Positions 1 through 8,611 of a DNA stretch of 64,000 bases are shown in pieces. This DNA is from Cloacibacillus porcorum (GTDB taxonomy: Bacteria > Synergistota > Synergistia > Synergistales > Synergistaceae), in contig NZ_CP016757.1 in the NCBI RefSeq assembly GCF_001701045.1, forward strand, positions 248,001 to 312,000, read 5' to 3'. Every line of letters starts with the position of its first letter. Positions within the stretch are counted from its first letter, which is position 1. The translations under genes were made by a program, and so were the position numbers. The notes beneath the pieces were generated by a model that searched no databases, was not told the DNA's origin, and saw only the letters and a program-made list of their open reading frames with translations.

Positions 1-3
1 TCC

Positions 4-3000
4 TTATTTCCCTTCTCTTTTTACAGTGTTGCTTACGCGTCCCTTGACCCTCTCTCTCGTTCCCTGGAAGAAGACGTAGAGGGCCGGAATGAAGAAGATA
101 CCTATTATTGTGGCGGCGTTCATTCCGAAGAACATCGTTGTGCCGACTGCCTTGCGGCTTGCCGCGCCGGCTCCAGAGGCGAAGAGCATTGGAAGGACGC
201 CGAGGACGCAGGTGAAGGCCGTCATGAGGACGGCTCGGAAACGTTCGCTCGCCGCGGTGGCCGCCGCCTGTATCAATGGCAGGCCGTGGTCCTCGCGCTG
301 TTCTTTGGCGAATTCAACGATGAGGATTGCGTTCTTCGCGGCAAGTCCGATGAGCAGGAGGATGCCGAGCTGCGCGTAGACGGAGATGGAGAGTCCCATT
401 ACCCATAGTCCACCCAAAGCTCCGAACATGGCGACCGGCAACGAGAGGATGACTGGTACTGGAACCGACCAGCTTTCATACTGCGCGACGAGGAAGAGAT
501 AGGCGAATATCAGTGCGATGGCAAGCACAATGATTATGTCGCCCTTCGAATTTTGTTCCTGATAGGTCATGCCGGACCAGTCATAAGAGTAGCCCTCGGG
601 CAGTATCTTTTTGCTTAGTTCGGCTACTTTTGCGATACCCTGCCCCGAAGAGAACCCTGGCTTCATGACTATCGTGATACCGGCGCTCGGATAGAGGTTG
701 TAGCGGTCTATTGCGCGCGGCGCGAGAGTTTTGCGGAGCGTCATAAGGCTTTGCAGCGGTACCTGCTCGCCGTTGGTATTCCGTACGAAGATCCCGCCGA
801 TCCTGTCCATGTTGTTTCTGTAGTTCCATTCCGACTGGACCATGACGCGGTTGACCTGTGTGCCGATGTTGATGTCGTTGATGTAAGCGGAGCCAAAGTA
901 GGTCTGCAGGGTGGAGAAGATGGTGCCAATCTGCACGTTCATCAGTTCCGCCTTTTCACGGTCGATGTCGAGATAAAGATGCGGAGTGTCCGCTGTGTAT
1001 GAGCTGAAGGCATAGAGGAACTCGGGGGTTTGGTTGAGTTCCACGAGCAGCGCTTTCATGACCTTGGCGAGATGTTCAGGGTTATTTTCCATGGTCGACT
1101 GGAGCCTCATGTCAAGCCCGGAGGCCATGCCCAGCCCCATGATCGCCGGAGGCGTGAATACGTTGGTGCTTGCCTGCGGGTATTTCGCCGCGATCTGCCT
1201 GACCTGCGCCACTATCGACGTAAGCTGCAGTTCTTTTGACTTGCGTTCGTTCCACGGGTTAAGGGGAAGGATTATGGAGGCGACGTTTTCGCCGTTGCCA
1301 CCCATGATATTGATGCCTTCGATGTTCATGACGTCCCGGACGCCCTTGATCTTGCCGATCTCGGTCGCCATCGGGCGCACGACGGCCTGTGTGCGTGGCA
1401 GTGTCGCTCCCTCTGGGAGCTGGACGGCGGCGAAGATGACGCCCTGGTCTTCATCGGGGATGAACGAGGTGGGTGTCGTCACGGAGACGAGCCAGCAGGC
1501 CCCTATTACCGCTCCGAGCAGGACGATCGTGACGATCATGCGTCGCGCGAGCCAGGTTGCTCCCCTGACGTATCCGCGCGTGGTCTTCGCGAGGGTAGTG
1601 TTGAACCACTTCAGCAACCCGCGTTCGGCGGGCTTGACCTCGCGCAGCATGTGAGCGCACATAGCCGGCGAAAGCGTGAGCGCGACGATGAGCGAAAATA
1701 CGACAGAGAAGGAGATGGTCACGGCAAACTGCTTGTATATCTGTCCCGTGATGCCGCCCATGAATCCTACCGGTACGAAGATGGCGAGGAATACGAGCGT
1801 CGTCGCCGTCATCGGTGCCGTGACGTCCTTCATCGCTAGGATGGTGGCGGCTTCAGGAGAGCATTTGTCCCTGTCCATGATGAACGTTACTCGTTCGACG
1901 ACGACGATGGCGTTGTCGACGACCGTTCCGATTACGAGCACCAGTCCGAACAGCGAAAGAATGTTGATGCTATATCCCATCGCCGCCAGCCCCGCGAAGG
2001 TCGCAAGCAGGGAGATCGGAATCGCCGCGACAGGAACTAACGTGACGCGCCAGTCCTGAAGAAATAGATAACAGACCAGCACGACGAGCAGGAATGTGAT
2101 AATAAGAGTGGTCAGTATCTCTTTGATCGTTGCCTTGACGTATGTCGTCGAGTCGTAGTTTATAAGAAGCTTCATGTCCTTCGGCATAGACTGCGAAAGC
2201 TGTTCCATCGTTTTTTTTGCGGCGGACATGACGTCAAGAGCATTTGAACCGGCTGCCTGCGAGAGCGATATCATTGCCGCGGGCGCGCCGTTGACGCTCG
2301 CGTGGGTGTTGTATGTCTCTGAGCCGAGCTCTATGCGCGCGATGTCACGTAGTTTGACGAGGCCGCCCTGTTCGGTGGTACGGACGATGATATTGTCAAA
2401 TTCTTTGATGCTGGAAAGGCGTCCCCGTGTCTGCAGCGAATAGACGATGGGGCTGTCGAGATCGCTGCCCGGCGTTGCGCCGATCGAACCTATCGAAGCC
2501 TGCTTGTTCTGGCTCTGGATTGCCGCCGCGACGTCACTGATCGACAGGCCAAGCGAGGCAACGCGCGCCGGGTCGAGCCAGATACGGATGCTGTACTTTG
2601 AACCGAAGACTTGAACGTCTCCCATGCCGGGAACGCGCTTCATCGTGTTTCTGATGTTGCCGTATGCGTAATTCATCAGTGCAAGCTCGTCATAGGTCCC
2701 GTTCGGAGACAGCAACGCCAGGAACCCGAGTGTATCGGAGAAGGACGTTTCCACGGTGATTCCCTCCGCCGTGACCTCCGAAGGTAGCTGCGGCGTAACC
2801 TGTGAGACACGGTTCTGTACGCGGACGAGCGCCATATCGGGGTCGGTGCCGGTGGCGAAGGTGATAGTGAGCTTATATTGCCCGTTATTGCTGGATGTCG
2901 AGTTCATGTATATCATGCCTTCGACGCCGTTGACCATCTCTTCAAGCGGAGCTCCGACTGTGTTTGCGAGGGTACTGGCGTCAGCGCCGCGGTAAGTCGT

Positions 3001-3141
3001 TGATACCTGTATCTGAGGCGGTGTGACGTTGGGGTACTGCGCGACCGGTAGCGAGAAAGCTGCGATTACGCCGGCAAGGGCCATCAGGATGCTGATGACC
3101 ATTGCGAAGCGCGGGCGGTCTATAAAAAATTTCGCGAACAT
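4..3141 (-). CDS. RND multidrug efflux permease (HAE1/AcrB family)
   Basis: Inner-membrane proton-driven drug exporter of the resistance-nodulation-division type, 1045 aa, the usual length for AcrB/MexB. It opens with the family signature [14 protein letters not shown] and has two blocks of membrane segments (about 340-560 and 870-1030) separated by two large periplasmic porter/docking loops. The TM4 relay reads [10 protein letters not shown]: Asp409 is present, but the position matching AcrB Asp408 is Asn410. The TM10 relay lysine is present in [16 protein letters not shown]. The start ATG lies 3 bp after the stop of the adaptor gene, so the two are co-transcribed behind the TetR gene. No outer-membrane factor is visible; it may lie beyond the left edge. 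Confidence 0.95.
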   Translation of the reverse strand: MFAKFFIDRPRFAMVISILMALAGVIAAFSLPVAQYPNVTPPQIQVSTTYRGADASTLANTVGAPLEEMVNGVEGMIYMNSTSSNNGQYKLTITFATGTDPDMALVRVQNRVSQVTPQLPSEVTAEGITVETSFSDTLGFLALLSPNGTYDELALMNYAYGNIRNTMKRVPGMGDVQVFGSKYSIRIWLDPARVASLGLSISDVAAAIQSQNKQASIGSIGATPGSDLDSPIVYSLQTRGRLSSIKEFDNIIVRTTEQGGLVKLRDIARIELGSETYNTHASVNGAPAAMISLSQAAGSNALDVMSAAKKTMEQLSQSMPKDMKLLINYDSTTYVKATIKEILTTLIITFLLVVLVCYLFLQDWRVTLVPVAAIPISLLATFAGLAAMGYSINILSLFGLVLVIGTVVDNAIVVVERVTFIMDRDKCSPEAATILAMKDVTAPMTATTLVFLAIFVPVGFMGGITGQIYKQFAVTISFSVVFSLIVALTLSPAMCAHMLREVKPAERGLLKWFNTTLAKTTRGYVRGATWLARRMIVTIVLLGAVIGACWLVSVTTPTSFIPDEDQGVIFAAVQLPEGATLPRTQAVVRPMATEIGKIKGVRDVMNIEGINIMGGNGENVASIILPLNPWNERKSKELQLTSIVAQVRQIAAKYPQASTNVFTPPAIMGLGMASGLDMRLQSTMENNPEHLAKVMKALLVELNQTPEFLYAFSSYTADTPHLYLDIDREKAELMNVQIGTIFSTLQTYFGSAYINDINIGTQVNRVMVQSEWNYRNNMDRIGGIFVRNTNGEQVPLQSLMTLRKTLAPRAIDRYNLYPSAGITIVMKPGFSSGQGIAKVAELSKKILPEGYSYDWSGMTYQEQNSKGDIIIVLAIALIFAYLFLVAQYESWSVPVPVILSLPVAMFGALGGLWVMGLSISVYAQLGILLLIGLAAKNAILIVEFAKEQREDHGLPLIQAAATAASERFRAVLMTAFTCVLGVLPMLFASGAGAASRKAVGTTMFFGMNAATIIGIFFIPALYVFFQGTRERVKGRVSNTVKREGK

Positions 3142-3144
3142 TGG

Positions 3145-4419
3145 CTAATTTTCCTCTTTCGCAGCGCCGCTGTCGCCCGAGGTCACGATTTCCGCTCCAG
3201 AGGTAGCGTCAAGCGCGCTGTTGGAATCGTAGACATTGGCCGACGCTGAGGTGTCTATTCTGACCTTGACGCCGGGGCGGATGTTCTGCAGTCCTGCGAC
3301 CACCACATTCTGTCCGTCTTTCAGTCCGCTCGTGACCTCTCGCAGCGAACCCATCTCACGTCCGAGTTTGACCCTGACGATATGAGCTGTGTTGTCGGCC
3401 TCCACCACGTACACGTAATCGCCCTCTTCATCCGCCATGACGGCCGTCTGAGGAATGACGTTGACGATATGGCTCTTGACCGGCTGAGTAAATACGCGCA
3501 CCATCTCTCCGGGGATGAGCATGCCGCCGTCGTTTGTGAAGCGCAGACGCATCATGACCGTTCCCGTCATCTGATCCACGGCGTTGTCCTCAAAGTCGCG
3601 CTGTCCGGGGACGTCGAGCTCGGTACCGTTGCTGAGTATCAGCTTTGTTTTATATACGGAGCCCTCTTTCTTAAAGAGTTCGAGCTGGTCGAGATAATCT
3701 CTGTCCGGCAGCGAATAGGAGACGCGCACGGGGTTCATCTGGACGATTGTGGCCAGCGCGCCGCTCGCGGGGGTCACATAGTTGCCCTTGGTAAGATTGG
3801 CGATGCCGATCTTACCGGTTATCGGGGAGGTTATACGCGTATAGCCGAGATTTATCTCCGCGAGGCGAAGGTTGGCCTTTGCCTGAGATACGGCCGCGCG
3901 TCCCTGCAGCACGTTGCTCTCAGCCGTATCGCGCTCCGCTGCCGAAACGGCGCGGGTCTCCGCCGCCTGAACGCGAGCGTAATACTTCTCTGCGGCGTCA
4001 AGGTTGGCGTTGGCCTGTTCCAACTCCGCCTTACGCAGCGCTACGGTGGCCTGGTACTGGGCGGGGTCTATCTGGAAGAGCAGCTGTCCCGCCTTCACGA
4101 TGGAACCCTCTTTGAAACATACCTTCGCTATCTCACCAGAAATCTGCGGTTTTACCTGAACGGACTGGATCGCTTCGACGCGGCCCACATACTCGGAGGG
4201 CTGCGTTGAGGCATCGGCCTTCTCTACCGGCTTTACGATGACGAGCGGTTCTGCAGACTGTGCCTGTGTTGCCTGCGGCTGTGCCGCCTTTCCGCCGTTC
4301 CATGCCTTATAGCCGTAAAAGGCCGCCGCGATCACTACAATGATGACCGCTATTTTGATCCAGCCTGATTTTTGTTTGCTGTTCAACTCAATATTCCTCT
4401 TTTCTTCTGAGTTTTGCAT
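3145..4419 (-). CDS. RND periplasmic adaptor subunit (membrane fusion protein)
   Basis: AcrA/MexA-type periplasmic adaptor that links the RND permease to an outer-membrane channel; 424 aa. One membrane anchor lies at about residues 22-42, followed by a low-complexity Q/A linker. The lipoyl half-motif is around VKPQISGEIAKV, then comes an alpha-helical hairpin rich in A, E and Q, then the second lipoyl half (YTRITSPITGKIG) and the beta-barrel. The C-terminal tail (about 395-424) is a hydrophilic S/D/E stretch. It lies between the TetR gene (85-bp gap) and the permease (3-bp gap) and is probably read from the TetR-controlled promoter. Confidence 0.94.
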   Translation of the reverse strand: MQNSEEKRNIELNSKQKSGWIKIAVIIVVIAAAFYGYKAWNGGKAAQPQATQAQSAEPLVIVKPVEKADASTQPSEYVGRVEAIQSVQVKPQISGEIAKVCFKEGSIVKAGQLLFQIDPAQYQATVALRKAELEQANANLDAAEKYYARVQAAETRAVSAAERDTAESNVLQGRAAVSQAKANLRLAEINLGYTRITSPITGKIGIANLTKGNYVTPASGALATIVQMNPVRVSYSLPDRDYLDQLELFKKEGSVYKTKLILSNGTELDVPGQRDFEDNAVDQMTGTVMMRLRFTNDGGMLIPGEMVRVFTQPVKSHIVNVIPQTAVMADEEGDYVYVVEADNTAHIVRVKLGREMGSLREVTSGLKDGQNVVVAGLQNIRPGVKVRIDTSASANVYDSNSALDATSGAEIVTSGDSGAAKEEN

Positions 4420-4504
4420 TTTCTATATGCACCTTCTCTTTCTTAAAAATCCTTTCGATTAGTGCCAACCTGAAAGACAGGGCTATATTATAGCGATTCT
4501 ATTA

Positions 4505-5116
4505 TTATTTTGCGCTTAATTCTTTCGTAAAGGCGTCGAATAATATATCGGTATATTGCGGAAATTCTTCCGGCAGCATACCCGAAAGCTGCATCACGCA
4601 GAGCCCGTGGAAGATGGAGCTGATTAACACCGCCACCGCCGTCGGCGAAATATTCTCCCGGAACCGGCCCTCCTCCTGACCCTTGGAGATGAACTTTTCC
4701 ACCATGAGCCTTTCACGCTCGATCGATTCCTTTATGATTTGCCGTACGCTTTGCTGGATATCTTCGGGCCACTCGTCCCTCTTCGTCATGATCTTGTGGA
4801 TTTTTTTATTGCGGTCGTCTTTCAACAGAAGGATCAGGGAATCCTTATAATATTTCCGCAGTTTTCCTACAGAATCGGGAGTGTTGAAGAGGTTTTTCAC
4901 CTTGTCTTCCCCATGTTTGCATATCTCTTTCATAAGCTGCAGCAACAGATCGTTCTTGTTTTTGAAATGCCAGTAAAGCGCACCCTTGGTCAGCCCTACG
5001 TTCGCCGCAATCTCAGTAAGGGAAGCGTTTGAGAAACTCTTTTCGCTGAAAATGTCGAGCGCAGACTCCAAAATCTTTGCCTTGGTCTCAAGCGCCGCCG
5101 CCTTTGTTCTTCGCAT
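4505..5116 (-). CDS. TetR/AcrR-family repressor of the efflux operon
   Basis: One-component repressor of 203 aa. The N-terminal helix-turn-helix is canonical for TetR (SLTEIAANVGLTKGALYWHF, about residues 34-53). The C-terminal ligand domain is all-helical and resembles AcrR/TtgR-type multidrug sensors. It is the first gene of its strand before the adaptor and permease, and its promoter carries a perfect inverted repeat between -35 and -10, so autoregulation and co-repression of the pump are likely. The start has a good ribosome site (GGAGGTG about 8 bases upstream). Confidence 0.93.
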   Translation of the reverse strand: MRRTKAAALETKAKILESALDIFSEKSFSNASLTEIAANVGLTKGALYWHFKNKNDLLLQLMKEICKHGEDKVKNLFNTPDSVGKLRKYYKDSLILLLKDDRNKKIHKIMTKRDEWPEDIQQSVRQIIKESIERERLMVEKFISKGQEEGRFRENISPTAVAVLISSIFHGLCVMQLSGMLPEEFPQYTDILFDAFTKELSAK

Positions 5117-5154
5117 CCTTTCACCTCCTGTTTATATGGATGACAAGCGAGAGA

Positions 5155-5184
5155 ATTATACATACCGACAGGGAGGTATGTCAA
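5155..5184 (-). promoter_or_regulatory. Promoter with TetR operator
   Basis: Read on the minus strand: TTGACA (5184-5179), 18-bp spacer, TATAAT (5160-5155), a full consensus sigma-70 promoter. A perfect 7-bp inverted repeat ACATACC/GGTATGT (5160-5181, 8-bp centre) fills the spacer and touches both elements, so a bound TetR dimer would block RNA polymerase. It lies about 40 bp upstream of the tetR-type start. Confidence 0.85.
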
Positions 5185-5267
5185 TAGCGAGAGCGTTAAT
5201 TTTAAATAGTGAAAAAATAACTTTAATAGAGACTGAAATGCATATATCTATTGTAATAATAAATATA

Positions 5268-5300
5268 AAACGGCCCGGATTGTTTCATGCCGGCCCGTTT
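5268..5300 (-). terminator. Rho-independent terminator of TRAP operon 1
   Basis: An 11-bp stem with one mismatch (AAACGGGCCGG/CCGGGCCGTTT as read on the minus strand) is followed by a T-rich run (TTTTATATTT). It lies 28 bp after the stop of the TRAP large permease gene. Confidence 0.7.
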
Positions 5301-5328
5301 GAAATGTTATCCTTACTGTTGTTTACCG

Positions 5329-6612
5329 TTATGCTCCGGAAGATACCACCATGTTCGGCAGCCATGTCGACAGCGCGGGAAAAGCTATAATCAATATCAG
5401 CACGATGGTCATCGCGGCGAGGAAGAAGAATATATAGCGGAAGGAGTCTTCGTAAGCAATATCCGCAACCTTGCAGGCCGTCATAAGGTCCACTCCAAGC
5501 GGCGGCGTGTTGGCGCCAATTGCCATATTCAGGCAGACCATCACGCCGAGGTGTATCGGATCAACACCTATCTGCGTCATGATCGGCATAAAAATGGGGA
5601 TCACGATGAGGATTATTGCCGTTGTCTCCATAAATGTGCCCAGCACCAGCAGCATGAGGTTGAAGAAGATCAGCACCATCCAGTAATTGTCTGAAACGCT
5701 GAGAATGGCAGCCGCTATCTTTTGCGGGATGTCCTGCGAGGTAAGTATCCAGCCGAAGAGGCTTGCTGCGGATATGATGAAGAGCACAACGGCGCTCGTC
5801 TTTGCAACCTCCAGGCATATCTCAAAAAATCGCCGCCATGACAGCTTATGGTAGACATATTTTGAAAGTATCAGCGCGTAGAAGGCGGCTACGCCGCCGG
5901 CTTCCGTCGCGGTGAATATCCCCTGCAGGATACCGACGATTATTATCGCCGGTGTGACCATTGGCAGGAAGGCGCCTTTAAAGGCCTCCCACTTTTCGCG
6001 CGCGTCCGCCTTTGGCAGGCGGGGATAATTTTCCTTGGAGGCGAAATAATATGATATCGCCATCAATGAGCCACCGGCCATGATACCGGGAATGAAACCG
6101 GCGATGAAGAGCTTTCCGATCGAAGTTCCCATCGTAACGCCGAGGATGACCATGACGATACTTGGGGGGATTATCGTGGCCAGTGCGCCGCCGCAGCCGA
6201 GCAGCGAAGCGCTGAAAGCGGGACGGTATTTCTGTTCCTTCATGGCCGGCAGCATTATCGAGCCGATCGCTGCGACGTCCGCCACGCCGGAGCCTGATAT
6301 TGCGCCGAAGAACATACAAGAGACGACCATTACCATCGCCATGCCGCCGCGGATGTGTCCGACCATACTGGAGGCGAAACGCATGATGCGTGGTGTGATA
6401 TCTCCCTCCGCCATCAGCGCGCCGGCGAGCAAAAAGAGCGGAATCGCAAGCAGTGTGAAGGAATCCGCCCCTACCACCATGCGCTGAGCGATTACCAACA
6501 CCGGCAGCGTTGATTCAAAAAGCAGATAAAGAGTCCCTGAAATAGCGATCGAATATGATATGGGCACGGCAATAAGGATGCCGATAATAAGTACCGAGAC
6601 GAGGATAAACAT
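5329..6612 (-). CDS. dctM: TRAP transporter large permease (DctM)
   Basis: Large membrane subunit (427 aa, about 12 hydrophobic segments) of a tripartite ATP-independent periplasmic transporter. It moves a carboxylate-type substrate using a sodium or proton gradient. Typical DctM blocks are present (GSGVADVAAIGSIMLPAM; GGALATIIPPSIVMVILG; MAIGANTPPLGVDLMTAC). It is the last gene of a dctP-dctQ-dctM operon, with only 3 bp separating it from dctQ, and is followed by a terminator. The substrate cannot be assigned. Confidence 0.95.
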   Translation of the reverse strand: MFILVSVLIIGILIAVPISYSIAISGTLYLLFESTLPVLVIAQRMVVGADSFTLLAIPLFLLAGALMAEGDITPRIMRFASSMVGHIRGGMAMVMVVSCMFFGAISGSGVADVAAIGSIMLPAMKEQKYRPAFSASLLGCGGALATIIPPSIVMVILGVTMGTSIGKLFIAGFIPGIMAGGSLMAISYYFASKENYPRLPKADAREKWEAFKGAFLPMVTPAIIIVGILQGIFTATEAGGVAAFYALILSKYVYHKLSWRRFFEICLEVAKTSAVVLFIISAASLFGWILTSQDIPQKIAAAILSVSDNYWMVLIFFNLMLLVLGTFMETTAIILIVIPIFMPIMTQIGVDPIHLGVMVCLNMAIGANTPPLGVDLMTACKVADIAYEDSFRYIFFFLAAMTIVLILIIAFPALSTWLPNMVVSSGA

Positions 6613-6615
6613 CTT

Positions 6616-7098
6616 TTACCCCTCCCTGCCGAAGAGCCGGACTATATTGCGCAGGACAACGATCATCATCAGCAAGCAGCCGATAGGAAAGGCCATGTAG
6701 AGTATCCCCGCGGGGATCTGCAGCGTCGTTGTCGTCATGCTCCAGGTCCTCTGTACAAGGCGCACACCGCCGATTATGCCGCAGGCGAGAAAGAGCAGTA
6801 TGGCAAGATTGCCCAGAAACAGGAGGATTTTTTTTATCATGGGAGACCCTACCCTATCCATAGCTACGTTGATCTCCATGTGCTCGCCGCCCACCAACGC
6901 CACTGCCGCGCCGATAAATGTCATCCACACCAGCAGTGTTTGGCAGACCTCCGCGCCCCAGGCGATCGACTGGTGGAAGATATAGCGCGAGACGACCTCC
7001 ACGAGCACCACTGTGAAGACGACGATCACCGACAATATAAGTAAAAGCTCAAGAGGGCGGTACGCCCTCTTGAGAAAATCATTATTCTTTTGAGACAT
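6616..7098 (-). CDS. dctQ: TRAP transporter small permease (DctQ)
   Basis: Small membrane subunit, about 160 aa with four hydrophobic helices, including the family block RYIFHQSIAWGAEVCQTLLV. The frame stays open to 7119, which would overlap the end of dctP. The ATG at 7098 (MSQKNND) is preferred because it directly follows the dctP stop and has a GGGAAATAGG ribosome-site-like stretch within the end of dctP. It partners the adjacent large permease. Confidence 0.9.
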   Translation of the reverse strand: MSQKNNDFLKRAYRPLELLLILSVIVVFTVVLVEVVSRYIFHQSIAWGAEVCQTLLVWMTFIGAAVALVGGEHMEINVAMDRVGSPMIKKILLFLGNLAILLFLACGIIGGVRLVQRTWSMTTTTLQIPAGILYMAFPIGCLLMMIVVLRNIVRLFGREG

Positions 7099-7102
7099 AG
7101 GC

Positions 7103-8083
7103 CTATTTCCCGTATTCACGCACCATATCCATCAGCTCTTTGCCGAAGGTGCTCTCGTAGCTTTTCCATACCGGCTGTACCGCCTTCTGGAAAGCTGGCT
7201 TATCGACATCGTTGATCTCCATGCCCTTTGCCTTGAGCTTGCCGAGGAACTCGTTCTCTTCCTTTATAGTCTCCTTGCGCTGTGCGACGCACCATTTCTG
7301 CGCGAGCTTCTTGACGGTTTCCTTATCCTTCGCGGACAGCTTGTTCCAGACGTCGCTGTTTACGCACAGCACCGCCGACCCCCAGATATGGCCCGATTTT
7401 GAAAGATATTTCTGTACTTCGTTGAAGGCGTTGGAGTAGATTATCGCGTAGGGGTTCTCCTGTCCATCCACGACCCCCTGCTGCAGCGCTGAATAGAGCT
7501 CTCCAAAGTTTATCGCCATCGGAGCGGCGCCGAGAAGCTTAAAGGTGTCGAGGCGCATCTTGTCTGGGGTGACGCGGATCTTGAGTCCCTTGAGGTCTTC
7601 AGGTTTCACGATGGGTTTTTTATTGTTCGTTATGTGTCGGAAGCCATTTTCCCACCAAGCAAGGCCAACGATTCCTTTCTGGCCTAGGAGATCGAATAGG
7701 TATTTACCGAGCTTGCCGTCGAATGCCTTATAGGCGGCCTCGTGTGTCGGCCAGGCGTATGGAAGAGCCTCGATGCCAAACTTCGGGTCGATCGACTGGA
7801 AAGATCCACCGCCTATAAGTCCGCCGTCTACCGTACCGAATGTGAGTCCCTCCACCATGTCCTTCTCATTGCCGAGCTGTCCGCTTGGGTAGAGCTGGAT
7901 AACGACACGTCCATCAGTCTCCTTCTTCACTTCGTTTGCAAACCCTGTAAGGTTCCTATGCCAGGAGTGATCGGTATTAAGGACATGACCGATCTTGATC
8001 GTAGTCGAAGCAAATCCTGATGAGGTAAACAGAGCCGTTGCCATTAGAGCGATAGATAATACCAGAGCCAATTTCTTTACCAT
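7103..8083 (-). CDS. dctP: TRAP transporter periplasmic substrate-binding protein (DctP)
   Basis: Extracytoplasmic solute receptor of 326 aa with a Sec signal peptide (about 1-25, ending near SSGFAST). The DctP core is complete: IKIGHVLNTDHSWHRN at the N-terminus, the KIRVTPDKMRLDTFKLLGA region carrying the substrate-contacting arginine, and VDGQENPYAIIYSNAF. It is first in the operon, behind a GGAGGAAC ribosome site and a consensus-like promoter. Confidence 0.95.
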   Translation of the reverse strand: MVKKLALVLSIALMATALFTSSGFASTTIKIGHVLNTDHSWHRNLTGFANEVKKETDGRVVIQLYPSGQLGNEKDMVEGLTFGTVDGGLIGGGSFQSIDPKFGIEALPYAWPTHEAAYKAFDGKLGKYLFDLLGQKGIVGLAWWENGFRHITNNKKPIVKPEDLKGLKIRVTPDKMRLDTFKLLGAAPMAINFGELYSALQQGVVDGQENPYAIIYSNAFNEVQKYLSKSGHIWGSAVLCVNSDVWNKLSAKDKETVKKLAQKWCVAQRKETIKEENEFLGKLKAKGMEINDVDKPAFQKAVQPVWKSYESTFGKELMDMVREYGK

Positions 8084-8124
8084 TTTTAAAAGTTCCTCCA
8101 GTACAAAAATAATTTATCTATGCA

Positions 8125-8152
8125 ATGATAGTACTATAGAAAAAAGTGTCAA
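8125..8152 (-). promoter_or_regulatory. Promoter of TRAP operon 1
   Basis: Minus strand: TTGACA (8152-8147), 16-bp spacer, TATCAT (8130-8125), about 40 bp upstream of dctP, in an AT-rich spacer (8084-8268) that holds no gene. Confidence 0.6.
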
Positions 8153-8268
8153 TAACCAATTAAATAAATTTTGTTCAGCTGCAAGAAATTTCATCGGTAA
8201 AAGATCGGATATATTTGAAAAAATAAGAAATAAAAATATCTTAAATAAAGAGTAGCAAAACTATACAA

Positions 8269-8610
8269 TCATTTTGCCACCACTGCGAAAAATATGAGCG
8301 GCACGCCACCGCAGTTTTTCAGTGCGTGGGACATTCCCTTTTTTGTTGTAAAGATATCTCCTGCGTGGGCGGGACATTCGCCGCCGTCATAAATGTAAAG
8401 ACCCTCTCCCGATACGACCGCGTAGACCTCTTCGTCGTCCTCATGGCGGTGCAGCCCGATGCTGGCACCAGGTGCGAGCTCGATTCGGGAGGCGAACGTC
8501 AGTGGACCACAGGAGGAAATAAGCGGAGAGGCGAATATCCTCGCCTCTCCGCTTCCTCCACGCAAATTCGCGGTTATTTCAGGTTTTTCATCCTGTCTTA
8601 TCAGAGCCAT
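8269..8610 (-). CDS. Cupin-domain protein
   Basis: Small single-domain cupin of 113 aa without a signal peptide. The metal-binding motif 1 is clear (GLHRHEDDEEVYAVVSGEG) and motif 2 follows (PAHAGDIFTTKKGMSHAL), supplying His and Glu/His ligands. Cupins of this size are isomerases, dioxygenases or small-molecule sensors; the exact role is unknown. It begins 1 bp after the stop of the acyltransferase/ligase gene, so the two are probably translated from one message. Confidence 0.85.
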   Translation of the reverse strand: MALIRQDEKPEITANLRGGSGEARIFASPLISSCGPLTFASRIELAPGASIGLHRHEDDEEVYAVVSGEGLYIYDGGECPAHAGDIFTTKKGMSHALKNCGGVPLIFFAVVAK

Positions 8611-8611
8611 G

